A stretch of 64,000 nucleotides of DNA from Steromphala cineraria. Taxonomy: Eukaryota; Mollusca; Gastropoda; Trochida; Trochidae. The stretch is taken from the NCBI GenBank assembly GCA_916613615.1, contig OU744735.1:45598468-45662467 (forward strand). Direction: 5' to 3'. Positions 10,858 to 22,300 of this stretch are shown here, one piece after another; within the stretch, counting starts at the first letter, position 1, and each line of letters begins with the position of its first letter. Below the pieces are notes generated by a model. The model searched no databases, was not told the DNA's origin, and worked only from the letters and a program-made list of their open reading frames with translations. The position numbers and the translations under genes were made by a program.

Positions 10858-12739
10858 TTATTAAGACGCGTTATAAAGTATTTGAGGCTTTCAACGTAAG
10901 CTTTATTAAGTATCATAAGGCCATTAACGTTATCAGAACAGAAGAAAACAGAAGCTTTATTCAGTATTAAAGGCCATAAACGTTATAAGAACAGAAGCTT
11001 TATTCAGTATTTAAGGCTATAAACGTTACCAGAACAGAAGCTTTATTCAGTATTTAAGGCCATAATCGTTACCAAAACAGAAGCTTTATTCAGTTTTTAA
11101 GGCCTTAATCGTTACCAGCACAGAAGCCTTATTCAGTATTTAAGGCCATAATCGTTACCAGAACAGAAGCTTTATTCAGTTTTTAAGGCCATAAAGGTTA
11201 CCAGAACAGAATAGAACAGAAGCTTTATTCAGTTTTTAAGGCCATAAACGTTACCAGAACAGAAGCTTTATTCAGTTTTTAAGGCCATAACGTTACCAGA
11301 ACAGAAGCTTTATTCAGTTTTTAAGGCCATAATCGTTACCAGAACAGAAGCCTTATTCAGTTTTTAAGGCCATAAACGTTACCAGAACAGAAGCTTTATT
11401 CAGTTTTTAAGGCCATAAAGGTTACCAGAACAGAATAGAACAGAAGCTTTATTCAGTTTTTAAGGCCATAAACGTTACCAGAACAGAAGCTTTATTCAGT
11501 TTTTAAGGCCATAACGTTACCAGAACAGAAGCTTTATTCAGTTTTTAAGGCCATAATCGTTACCAGAACAGAAGCCTTATTCAGTTTTTAAGGCCATAAA
11601 CGTTACCAGAACAGAAGCTTTATTCAGTTTTTAAGGCCATAAAGGTTACCAGAACAGAATAGAACAGAAGCTTTATTCAGTTTTTAAGGCCATAAACGTT
11701 ACCAGAACAGAAGCTGTATTCAGTATTTAAGGCCATAAAGGTTACCAGAACAGAATAGAACAGAAGCTTTATTCAGTTTTTAAGGCCATAAAGGTTACCA
11801 GAACAGAATAGAACAGAAGCTTTATTGAGTATTTAAGGCCACAAACGTTACCAGAACAGAAGCTTTATTCAGTATTTAAGGCCATAAAGGTTACCAGAAC
11901 AGAAGCTTTATTCAGTTTTTAAGGCCATAAAGGTTACCAGAACAGAATAGAACAGAAGCTTTATTCAGTTTTTAAGGCCATAAACGTTACCAGAACAGAA
12001 GCTTTATTCAGTTTTTAAGGCCATAAAGGTTACCAGAACAGAATAGAACAGAAGCTTTATTGAGTATTTAAGGCCTTAATCGTTACCAGAACAGAAGCTT
12101 TATTCAGTTTTTAAGGCCATAATCGTTACCAGAACAGAAGCTTTATTCAGTTTTTAAGGCCATAATCGTTACCAGAACAGAAGCTTTATTCAGTTTTTAA
12201 GGCCATAATCGTTACCAGAACAGAAGCTTTATTCAGTTTTTAAGGCCATAACGTTACCAGAACAGAAGCTTTATTCAGTTTTTAAGGCCATAATCGTTAC
12301 CAGAACAGAAGCCTTATTCAGTTTTTAAGGCCATAAACGTTACCAGAACAGAAGCTTTATTCAGTTTTTAAGGCCATAAAGGTTACCAGAACAGAATAGA
12401 ACAGAAGCTTTATTCAGTTTTTAAGGCCATAAACGTTACCAGAACAGAAGCTGTATTCAGTATTTAAGGCCATAAAGGTTACCAGAACAGAATAGAACAG
12501 AAGCTTTATTCAGTTTTTAAGGCCATAAAGGTTACCAGAACAGAATAGAACAGAAGCTTTATTGAGTATTTAAGGCCATAAACGTTACCAGAACAGAAGC
12601 TTTATTCAGTATTTAAGGCCATAATCGTTACCAGAACAGAAGCCTTATTCAGTATTTAAGGCCATAAACGTTACCAGAACAGAAGATTACAGAAGCTTTA
12701 TTCAGTTTTTTAAGGCCATAAAAGTTACCAGGACGGATA
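10858..12739. repeat. 42/43-bp minisatellite with 224-bp higher-order unit, about 43 copies
   Basis: The unit reads GAACAGAAGCTTTATTCAGT, then TTTTAAGGCCATAAACGTTA, then CCA, with variants ATAACGTT, ATAATCGTT and ATAAAGGTT and an optional 10-bp insertion GAACAGAATA. The insertion-bearing variant recurs at 11191, 11415 and 11639, giving a 224-bp higher-order period. The left edge (10858-10990) is more diverged. It lies downstream of the P450 and is not attached to any exon I can see. Confidence 0.95.
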
Positions 12740-13100
12740 ACAAAAACCTGTTTATTAAAGTAGTTGGCCACAGATTGGCAACGGGTCATGCAAAATGACC
12801 ATGAGTTTAAGTGTTATTATAAACCTTTAGGGACTCTCTTCTTCTTTGAGGTCGTTATGTATCTTAATTTCCTTCTGACTTACATGACAAGGGAATAATG
12901 TCCCTAGCATGCAGGTTATTATAAACAACATATCTGCCCTTCACGGCAGGATATCATTATGATATATCTCTCCTAAAAAAAATAGTTTTAAACTATAGAA
13001 ATGATAATTTTTCTGTTAATGCCAAAGTGTTAACTGGCTATCGCGTTTGAAAAAAATGACTCTAATTCAGTTTCTCAAGCTGCAAATGTTTCAACATTTT
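12740..13100. other. Unique intergenic DNA
   Basis: Nothing recognisable between the minisatellite and the long terminal-inverted-repeat element. Confidence 0.5.
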
Positions 13101-13779
13101 CACTGTGCGTAAACCGATGACCGTAACTTTAGTTACGATCATCCCAACATGGCGGCAGGTCATACGCTTCGGAACTTTTCACGCGATATTCTAGTTGTTC
13201 AGATACATTCAGATAAATTCAATAAAGCGCTTAGATGCAGGTTGACGTGGAGACGAGATTCTAAAAATATTACCTTTTATAAATACATATTAATGCAGAT
13301 ATTCAAGTTTTAAAAATCGGGCATGATGACGGTAACTGGAAAATCATAAATGAGCATGATGACGGTAACTGAAAAGTATGGATGACGGTAACTGCATACA
13401 GGAAAGTAATAAAATGTGTATTAGCGTGTAGGAAATAGCAAATATTCACCATTGAAGAGGTCACAGAGGATGGTTGAAGTCGGTATCACCAGCTGATCAT
13501 CTGATAACCTGAGTTATGATTTGTATTGTAGGGTTTTTTGTATTTTAGAAGCACTAAACAACGTTCTGGACAACGCAATGCAGGTATCTTTTGTTACCAG
13601 CACTGTATAATATCTTTTATTCAAATGAATTTTATTTAAACATTATGCGGTTTTATTTTCTCATGATGTGTTTCAATTTGATTTTATATTAACAGCCGTT
13701 AGCAAAACATTGTCCCTGTTTGTTGATTGTTGAATTTTAGAAAATTCATTTTTGAATTATTAAGAAAACGTTAACAATG

Positions 13780-14139
13780 TTTAAAGGGGCAGTAGCACGT
13801 TTTTTGATAATTTTATATTTTTAAATTTTCACTGATAATTGTATGTTAATGCTAAATGTATTATTATGACAGTGTCAAAAATCTCATTACACAAGCCAAT
13901 CATCCATAAACAGGGGACAAAGTATGACGATTCACATAAAATCCATTGGCAGCCATTTTTGTGTGAACACCTTTAATTCATTTTGTGTAAGAAAAAGGAA
14001 TCGCATGGCTAAACTTTACATCATATATTTGAATTATTACTGCTACATTTAGTTGTAATACATCAATTGGAACCATTAATTTTAATTTTTCTGACATCTC
14101 TTATATTCCCCCTTAAAACGTGCTACTGCCCCTTTAAAG
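13780..14139 (+). mobile_element. 360-bp MITE, copy 1
   Basis: Ends TTTAAAGGGGCAGTAGCACG and CGTGCTACTGCCCCTTTAAA are perfect inverted repeats. The body is AT-rich and non-coding. A second copy in opposite orientation lies at 14425-14771. Confidence 0.85.
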
Positions 14140-14424
14140 AATACTTCCTGAAAATAATGTTTCAAGTAATTAAGGAAATCCATGGAAGTCCATTTTATCA
14201 CTAGTAGGTGTTGACATTTTGACAAGTAAAGGAAACCAATAAGATTCCATATCAACAGTAATGTGACCGCGACCCAACCGGGGTTACACTTATTTAAGCC
14301 CACTGTCTAATAACGGGTTTTACCTGTTTGATTGAGAAACATGAAAAACGAATTTAAGCCCTGGGCTTAAAAACGAAATATGACTATAATATAAGGATAT
14401 TCGTATTTTATGAACATTTAATTT

Positions 14425-14771
14425 CAAGGGGCAGTAGCACGATTTTAGGGGTAATATAAGGTGAAGTCCGGAAAACGAAAATAAATGGTTCCAAAGGCAA
14501 TGTATTTAAACTAAATAAGGCCATAATAAATCAAATATATGATGTAAAGTTAAGCATATGGCCTTTGCGATTCCCGTTTCTTACACAAAGTGAATTAAAT
14601 GTGTTCACACAAAATGGCCCAATGAACCTTATAATTTGTTCCCTGACTATGGATGATTGGTTTGTTTTATGGGAATTTTGACACTATCAACATAATGCAT
14701 TAACTTGCAATCATCAGTGAAAAAATTGAAATATGAAATTTTCAACAAAACGTTCTACTGTCCCTTTAAGT
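14425..14771 (-). mobile_element. About 350-bp MITE, copy 2 (inverted)
   Basis: Starts CAAGGGGCAGTAGCACG and ends CGTTCTACTGTCCCTTTAAG. The body matches the reverse complement of the copy at 13780-14139, for example the TGACACT...CATAATG segment near its right end, with more divergence. Confidence 0.8.
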
Positions 14772-14962
14772 TTCAAAGTTGTTATAGAAATTTTATTAAT
14801 TATCAACCGCTGGGAATAGCCTTTTCACAGAACACAATAATTTTGTTTTTAGACGGGAAAATACATAACAATCGATTGAATAACTTGATTGATTTAATCT
14901 TACACATTGTAATGTAGAATGATTTATGATAACCTTCTTACTGATACTGGAAGGCAAACTCT

Positions 14963-15040
14963 CAGTCTAAGTAAACCTAGCCTCAATATTATCAGTATAG
15001 AAGTGAAACGGATAATATTGAGGCTAGGTTTACTTAGACT
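14963..15040. mobile_element. 78-bp hairpin element with perfect 10-bp flanking repeat
   Basis: 30-bp arms at 14964-14993 and 15011-15040 (starting AGTCTAAGTAAACCTAGCC) are perfect inverted repeats with a 17-bp loop. GGCAAACTCT sits directly on both sides (14953-14962 and 15041-15050), which looks like a recent target-site duplication. Confidence 0.8.
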
Positions 15041-16718
15041 GGCAAACTCTAGCAATACACAGATTTCATAGTAATAACCATTTTAATGTTATATTTCAGC
15101 CAGTTATTCAAGGGATTTATATGGCACGCATTCTGATTTTTGCTTGCTTTTGCCCTTGTGAAATGATATGAATACAATGAAAACAATTATACGAGTAGTC
15201 ATTGACAACAATCAGATGACATGATACTTACAAACAGTGATATATATAAGGAAATATAGTTTGTATCTATACAAAAGGACGCGCGTATATATGAATACTT
15301 ATAATAACGTAATTATGCTTTTGTCTCAGTATTGAAATCTTCAAAATATATCTATGTAGTTCCTGTGTGCAGTAAAATACAATGAGCCGGTTACTATCAG
15401 GAAGCTATGCAGTTTGAAACTTAACAAAACGTTACTTTATTGGTTACTATCAGACTAGTATATGAATCATCTAGCTTTTTATTTGTTCCGATATCCTGGG
15501 GTGCAAATGTAATTTGACCATTCTCCTCTGTGATTTTAGTGTCGCATTTGATTCCTTTTTAACATAAACTTTGTAAACTCTAAAGTATTGAGTCAAATCT
15601 TGTGAATGAGACCGGTTTAGAGTTTTATGCTTTTCAGTGTCTTCATGTAAACCAGACTACATATCACAATGCGATTATTATTCTTTGGCTACAAAATCCA
15701 GGACAGTGGATGCTTGCCGTAAAATATAAGTTTTTCTAAAACTATGGTTCAGCGAAATGGTTTCTTATTTGATTCAGGGTGAACATTTTAAGATAGAATA
15801 TTTATTAATAGATTTGACAACTATATTCTTTATTTTAAATGTTTGTTGAATTCAATTATACATTTTAGTGTTCGTAGTGAAATATGTTCTAGTTATTCGG
15901 TAACTTTACAGTTTAATTCGGAAATGAGTCGTTTTCAAAACAAATATGCCAGCAATTTCGTCCAGAATTGTTTTTCATAAATTGGACGTTTTTAGATTGT
16001 TCATGTGCTGTTGTTGAGTGAAGTGAATAGGAATGAAATAAGTTATGTGGCTTCAAATGGGCACCAGTATAAGAAAACTCATTCTCCTGTTAATTTTATA
16101 CAAAAATATACCATCAACCTTCGTTTTGAATTACTCAAAATTATGTCCTTAAACGAGTGTTTTCATTAAAAGTTACACGCACTGATCTAGGAAATGCTCA
16201 GTTACCGACATCCTAGCTATTACGAACATTTCAGTTACCGTCATCGTCATGTTTCAGTTACCGTCATCATGCCCGATTTTTAAAACTTGAATATCTTCAT
16301 TAATATGCATTTACAAAGGGAAATATTACTAGAATCTCGTCTCCTTGTCAACCTGCATCTAAGCGCATTATTGAATTTATCTGAATGTATCTGAACAACT
16401 AGAATATCGCGTGAAAAGTTCCGAAGCGTATGAACTGCCGCCATGTTGGGATGATCGTAACTAAAGTTACGGTCATCGGTTTACGCACAGTGATTTTGCC
16501 GTTTCAAACCCGTTCAGTTCACAGTCCCGTAGACTAAAGCCGACGCTCTGACAACCGAGCAACCACTGATGGAGCCGGTAGATGAGGTCCTCTTGTAACA
16601 GAGGTCTGCGTTGGGGGCCTATATATTTTACGGACGCTTCTGCCCTATTCTATCCTTTTACATAATCGATGTAGCTTTAACTAGTTGGCGGTTTATATAT
16701 TTAATAAGACATGCACAT

Positions 16719-16852
16719 GAACCCAATATCGTAAATAAAATGTAGGTAAAACGTAGATAAGAAAGACCCTACCCTCTATATACTCAATTATATAGAGGGG
16801 TGGGTCTTTCTTATCTACGTTTTACCTACATTTTATTTACGATATCGGGTTC
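16719..16852. mobile_element. 134-bp near-perfect hairpin
   Basis: The arm GAACCCAATATCGTAAATAA, then AATGTAGGTAAAACGTAGAT, then AAGAAAGACCC, returns in inverse with two or three mismatches around an AT-rich loop. Probably a MITE or foldback. Confidence 0.75.
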
Positions 16853-16861
16853 CTGTGAAGG

Positions 16862-16972
16862 CATGGTCCGTGGGCATTATTAAGAATAAAGGATGTTTGC
16901 AAGCGAGATTTTATCCACAGGCAAATGACGAGGTCAAACATCCTTTATTCTTAATAATGCTCGTGGACCATG
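16862..16972. mobile_element. 111-bp hairpin, 10 bp from the previous one
   Basis: Arms CATGGTCCGTGGGCATTATT plus AAGAATAAAGGATGTTT pair with AAACATCCTTTATTCTTAAT plus AATGCTCGTGGACCATG, with very few mismatches. The sequence differs from the neighbouring hairpin, so it is a second family. Confidence 0.75.
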
Positions 16973-19190
16973 TCTAATCCAGAACATCAACTGTATATAT
17001 GTTTTTACGATTAAAATACGCCATTGATTCAATCAGCCCGTTCCCTCAATGTCTTTCCCGGAAAAAAATAAATAGTATGATTCAATAAAGACTATAATTC
17101 ATTCTTGTATCATTGTGCTTAACCATGATTAGCTACAAAACTAAAATATAACAGTGTATCAAATAGATTGGAAACCTAGCCTATCCTGAAAATAACTTGG
17201 ACAATTCCTCAGGGGAATTTTATTTTTCAGAAGTTACCAGTCCTGACCAAAAAGTAACAAGTCCTGGCAAAAAGTAACAAGTCCTGGCATAAAGTAGCCA
17301 GAATAAGGACCGAATATAACAGTACGTTTGATTACTTGTTGTATGAATACATTGTATATCGCTAATACCAGCATTGCATTTATTATTTTCACAAACTACA
17401 GTTGTTATATGACCTATGTATTTAAGTTAACATTGTATATCATAGAAAAGATCATTACAGTATTAAATAAAAATCCTGTACCGGTTGTTTATCTATTTCA
17501 CAGATTCAAGGCCTTGTTTTCTGTAATCAGTTATATACATGTTTTTCAAAAAAGACACACATAAGTGATTCTAAGACATTTGGACCTTAATACAACGAAT
17601 TAAGCAGCACGAGAATAATATGTCCTTGTTGTATGATTGTTTACAGCAGTACAACAGAGGAAAATCTCCTTTCATATGTCTCCTCCTGTAACACTAGACA
17701 GGCGTTCTAACAGCGTAATGGTCTGCGTTTTAAAAAATGAGAAATGACATGGGAAGGATGCTATTGTTATTCAACGATTAGGTTCGAAATATTTAATATC
17801 ACCAAAGGGTGGAGGGAAACTATGCACTATTTACACAGGAATAACCTTTAAAACCTTAACTTGCCTTTTGGTCGATTGTTTCAGACAAGTACCGCTCAAA
17901 AGAGTCTATTAGAGTGCCTCAAAGAGATGAAACCCAAACATAGAATTGCTACCCAGAAAGATCTACATTCGGGGCATCACTCTCGTCGACGTCTTATCAC
18001 AGCCAATAAGGATTACATGCTAGTTTAAAATATCCTTTTTATGGAATCGTTAATTCGACCATGATGGCAATTCCTCGGCACTGTATTTAAAGACTTCCAA
18101 ATGTGCAATCTCCTACAGCGGTGTTGTAAAATCTGAACTTGAACATTAGATTCATTAGGAAACTCTTGTTTTGCAGCGATGAACATGGGTGAGATAAAAA
18201 ACAACCTATCCTAGTACTCTTTACCGTGGGACAAGCATTATGGTTATACATTCATTTAAGAATTGACTTCAAAATTTATTAAGTTCATGGAGGTATAAAC
18301 TTAAAAACCGCTGTGCAAACTGTGTAAATCCGCGTATATACCTCCATAAACTTAATAAATTTTGAAGTCAATTCTTAAATGTAACGAACTCGGTTCATAC
18401 GATGTGATTTGCGAAGTTTGATATTAGAATGAAACCTGGACCAAAGGCGGTCCTACGTTGTTGAGCTTACTTAAAATGACATGTATATATTCTGCATGAC
18501 TTTTTCTAGCGTGGTGCCTATGTTTCACAATTGTCTGAAATGAAGGATCATATTTTTGTAATCTTTCCTCGCAATCGCATACCTCCCGCCAGCCTCAATA
18601 AGTGCCCTGGTTCGTATTTTGAATACATAGACACCTTCGGCGATAACTTACAACTTCTGAGAGTGAGTACTATCAAGTCAGCATGGAATCCGTTGGTTTG
18701 AATAATGGTTTGAAACTGGAACGAAATATATCTCGAAGTGAACGTTGAGTCCTAGTTGAAGTCATTGGAATACGAAGTTAAATATGATGTTTCAGATGGA
18801 CTCCACATGTGCTGTATAGGGTGTGTGACTGGGACTAAAAAGGGTTGACTGAACTACCGAGAAGATCGATTACAATCATGTACCATTCTGTACGAAACTA
18901 ATGAATAGAATATGAGTAAGTTAAGTTAAGAAAGACATTTTACTTAAACCCATAAAAGAGCAAAAATATAAATGATAAAATAGCAAAATATCGATTAGTA
19001 TAGAGACTCGGTAACAAATCATATATCCCTCGAGTATTTGGTAAGCAATAGATAAGTTGAATCTTAATAATGAGAACATTCATCCGATTTTTGCTCAATA
19101 CATGTAAAAATGCAAACATCACGTAATACAAAAGCAGATGGTAGTAGCAAAGTTCTGATCAAAGGGAGGTAACCCTCAAATTCTTCACAC
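16973..19190. other. Intergenic DNA and presumed 3' UTR of the ADAMTS gene
   Basis: No gene seen. A short direct repeat (AAAAAGTAACAAGTCCTGGC, two to three copies) lies at about 17230-17295 and a hairpin at 18254-18380. The last part before 19198 should be 3' UTR of the - strand gene; I could not identify a clear AATAAA for it. Confidence 0.5.
18254..18380. mobile_element. 127-bp hairpin element
   Basis: Arms ATTTAAGAATTGACTTCAAA plus ATTTATTAAG and CTTAATAAAT plus TTTGAAGTCAATTCTTAAAT are perfect inverted repeats, extended by GGAGGTATA / TATACCTCC. The loop is about 40 bp. Confidence 0.75.
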
Positions 19191-19197
19191 TTTTAAC

Positions 19198-19322
19198 TCA
19201 GCAAAGTCCGCAGAAATGTCGGCAATTGTTCTTTGCCCAAGTCTTGTAGGTTTCGCACACGGATTTGTCGTACTTGACACAGTCAGAGGATACATCGGTG
19301 CATGCGGTGTCAGGAGTTGAAG
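19198..19322 (-). CDS. ADAMTS terminal exon: ShK domain 4 and stop
   Basis: Acceptor GATTCCATGTTGCAG. It encodes STPDTACTDVSSDCVKYDKS, then VCETYKTWAKNNCRHFCGLC, then TGA. A complete six-cysteine ShK domain ends the protein two residues after the fifth cysteine pair, which is typical of C-terminal ShK modules. Confidence 0.88.
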
Positions 19323-22300
19323 CTGCAACATGGAATCAATTGTACATACTTGATAATTAGAACTTTGAATATTAGGACCATTTATTTGAAATATTGATAA
19401 TAAACAAACATCCTTTTATCGTAATTGGTCTATTGTGTTTACATTGAATTTCTTGTTCACAACCAAAACGACCCGAAGATGAAAATGATGGTAGACAAAT
19501 ATTGTTATTGTTATCTATCAAACATAACATGATAATAGTGAACACAAGTAACGGTGTTATATCGTTAAGCAACCGTTTTAAAATGAGAACTATGTAGTTT
19601 GTTATTGTGGAGACGAGTACAAACGCATATCCTCAGATTCAAGCTTTTGATGTTTCTGCTTCTTACCATTCGGAGGGTGTTGTTTGGAATAAAGCAATGT
19701 GTTCTTAACTTATATGTTCTTTTTTTGTGTGATAGGGACACATATTTACAGCCGCTCCAAATCACGTTTCTATAAACCAGCTTGTGTTAATTTCAATGTT
19801 CTCTCACGTTCCTTGGATATTGTATTTAATTCATAGCGCGTTATACGGCGTGGAAATTGACTGGAAGATAATACTTTTTAAAACAGATAAGTCTACCCAT
19901 TCATCAAAGACTCTAAAAGGACATATACAAAAACAACAATATGACATCAGTCACCACTGTCAAGAGAAAAAGAACTTATTCAACACAAATATGAGTATAG
20001 AGAATAATTTAGAAACAAGATGATAGAAGCATAATTCATGAGGTTGCTACTGCTACTAGACTGTTTTAAGTTCTCTAAAAAAGTCACATGTGTTGTGTTT
20101 TTCTTTGATGACCATATTGAAGGGGAGGTAACTCCTTATATACCAGATTCTTCCACTTTCAGTGTGTATAAGCCCCCGAAGGACTTGAGTTTTTCATTTG
20201 TAGGTTTCCATTTGAAGATTTGAAATTTCGTATTTTGATTATAGCAATTTTTAAATTTGAGAACGTTTCCATGAGATATCAAATATATCTGCGTATCCTT
20301 TGATGCACAATGATACATATGAGGGATAATTGACTCTCATTTGCGGTAATCATTATCTGGTAGCTATAGGTAGGTAGGTATTATTCAGATGACTTTCGAT
20401 CAGATATGTCCTAAAATCGTCATGCAATAAAATTAATTACTTAAAGGGAGATGAGAAATGACTTAATTGTTATATAAAATCGCATATATCATTGACTGTA
20501 CCTGGTTTCTTGGTAGTGGTTATCGCCCCTTGTTCTGTACAGAAGCGACATCTACGTCTGCAGTTCTTTCTAGCCCAAAGAGCGTACTCCTTACACACCG
20601 TGTCATCATACTCCGCACAGTGTTCATTCGAATCCTTGCACGTGCTGTCTGCTTTCGTCGTGGGTGTGGTCGTTGATGTTTCGATGACGTCACAGTAGTT
20701 GCAATACTTTCTGCAGTTTCTGTTCCCCCATTCAGGATATTGTTTACAGTCCTTTTGTGTGTAAAGATGGCAGTTATCTAGCCTATTGATGCATGAACCG
20801 GAAGTCTCATCTGCAGAACCTGCATCGGTAGATGTTTGGGACGTCGTTGATTTAGATGTTTTGGCATCTTCGCTATTTTCGTTGTTGGATTGTTGGTTTG
20901 AGTTGTTATCTTTAGCATCTGTTTTAGTTACAGTTTGGTTGTTATCCCTTGACACTGAGTTAGCTGAAACCTGATTGTTATCCTTTGTTGAACTATCCCT
21001 GACTATCTCGTTGTTATCCTTTGTTGAACTATCCCTGACTATCTCGTTGTTATCCTTTGTTGAACTATCCCTGACTATCTCGTTGTTATCCTTTGTTGAA
21101 CTATCCCTGACTATCTCGTTGTTATCCTTTGTTGAACTATCCCTGACTATCTCTTTGTTATCCATTGATGAACTATCCCTGACTATCTCGTTGTTATCCT
21201 TTGTTGAACTATCCCTGACTATCTCGTTGTTATCCTTTGTTGAGCTATCCCTGACTATCTCGTTGTTATCCTTTGTTGAACTATCCCTGACTATCTCGTT
21301 GTTATCCTTTGTTGAACTATCCCTGACTATCTCGGTGTTATCCTTTGTTGAACTATCCCTGACTATCTCGTTGTTATCCTTTGTTGAACTATCCCTGACT
21401 ATCTCGTTGTTATCCTTTGTTGAACTATCCCTGACTATCTCGTTGTTATCCTTTGTTGAACTATCCCTGACTATCTCGTTGTTATCCTTTGTTGAACTAT
21501 CCCTGACTATATCGTTGTTATCCTTTGTTGAACTATCCCTGACTATCTCGTTGTTATCCATTGATGAACTATCCCTGACTATCTCGTTGTTATCCTTTGT
21601 TGAACTATCCCTGACTATCTCGTTGTTATCCTTTGTTGAACTATCCCTGACTATCTCGTTGTTATCCTTTGTTGAACTATCCCTGACTATCTCGTTGTTA
21701 TCCATTGATGAGCTATCCCTGACTATCTCGTTGTTATCCTTTGTTGAACTATCCCTGACTATCTCGTTGTTATCCTTTGTTGAGCTATCCCTGACTATCT
21801 CGTTGTTATCCTTTGTTGAACTATCCCTGACTATCTCGTTGTTATCCTTTGTTGAACTATCCCTGACTATCTCGTTGTTATCCTTTGTTGAACTATCCCT
21901 GACTATCTCGTTGTTATCCTTTGTTGAACTATCCCTGACTATCTCGTTGTTATCCTTTGTTGAACTATCCCTGACTATCTCGTTGTTATTCTGTGAGTCT
22001 ACGCTATCGCCAGTTTGTCCCTTGTCAGTGGTTATTGCGTTGTTGGAATCTGGATCACCAACTTGTTTTTCGTTACCGCTACTGTCTACATGTTCATCAT
22101 TCCGTCCAATAGTGTTACGTTCAGCGGTTTGACCCTGTTGTTCATTTGCCACAGTTTCTCCTGTTTTTGTTGTTGCCTCTCCCTGAGCCGTAGCTTCCAC
22201 TGGCACCGGAACAGGACACATCCCACAATACACCGGGCAGTGATTCCTAGCCCACTCCGTGTAACGCGTACATATCTCCTTTCTATAGGAATCACACTCT

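Larger units (their letters stand above)
13101..16492. mobile_element. 3.4-kb DNA-transposon-like element with long terminal inverted repeats, no transposase seen
   Basis: The sequence starting CACTGTGCGTAAACCGATGA at 13101 is repeated in inverse ending at 16492, and about 295 bp of each end match (13101-13395 and 16197-16492). Each arm carries three or four subterminal copies of GATGACGGTAACTG. The flank is ATTTT on both sides (13096-13100, 16493-16497), a plausible 5-bp target duplication. The interior has no long reading frame but holds two MITEs (13780-14139, 14425-14771) and a tiny hairpin (14963-15040). It is non-autonomous; superfamily not assigned. Confidence 0.85.

Noticed and set aside
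17776..17800. Possible tRNA B-box (GGTTCGAAAT)
   Set aside because: No matching A-box or cloverleaf could be drawn around it.
20975..22132. 385-residue hydrophobic + strand frame (repeats of LSFVELSLTISL)
   Set aside because: It is the exact antisense of the coding 36-bp array of the ShK exon, which has domains on both sides in the - frame.
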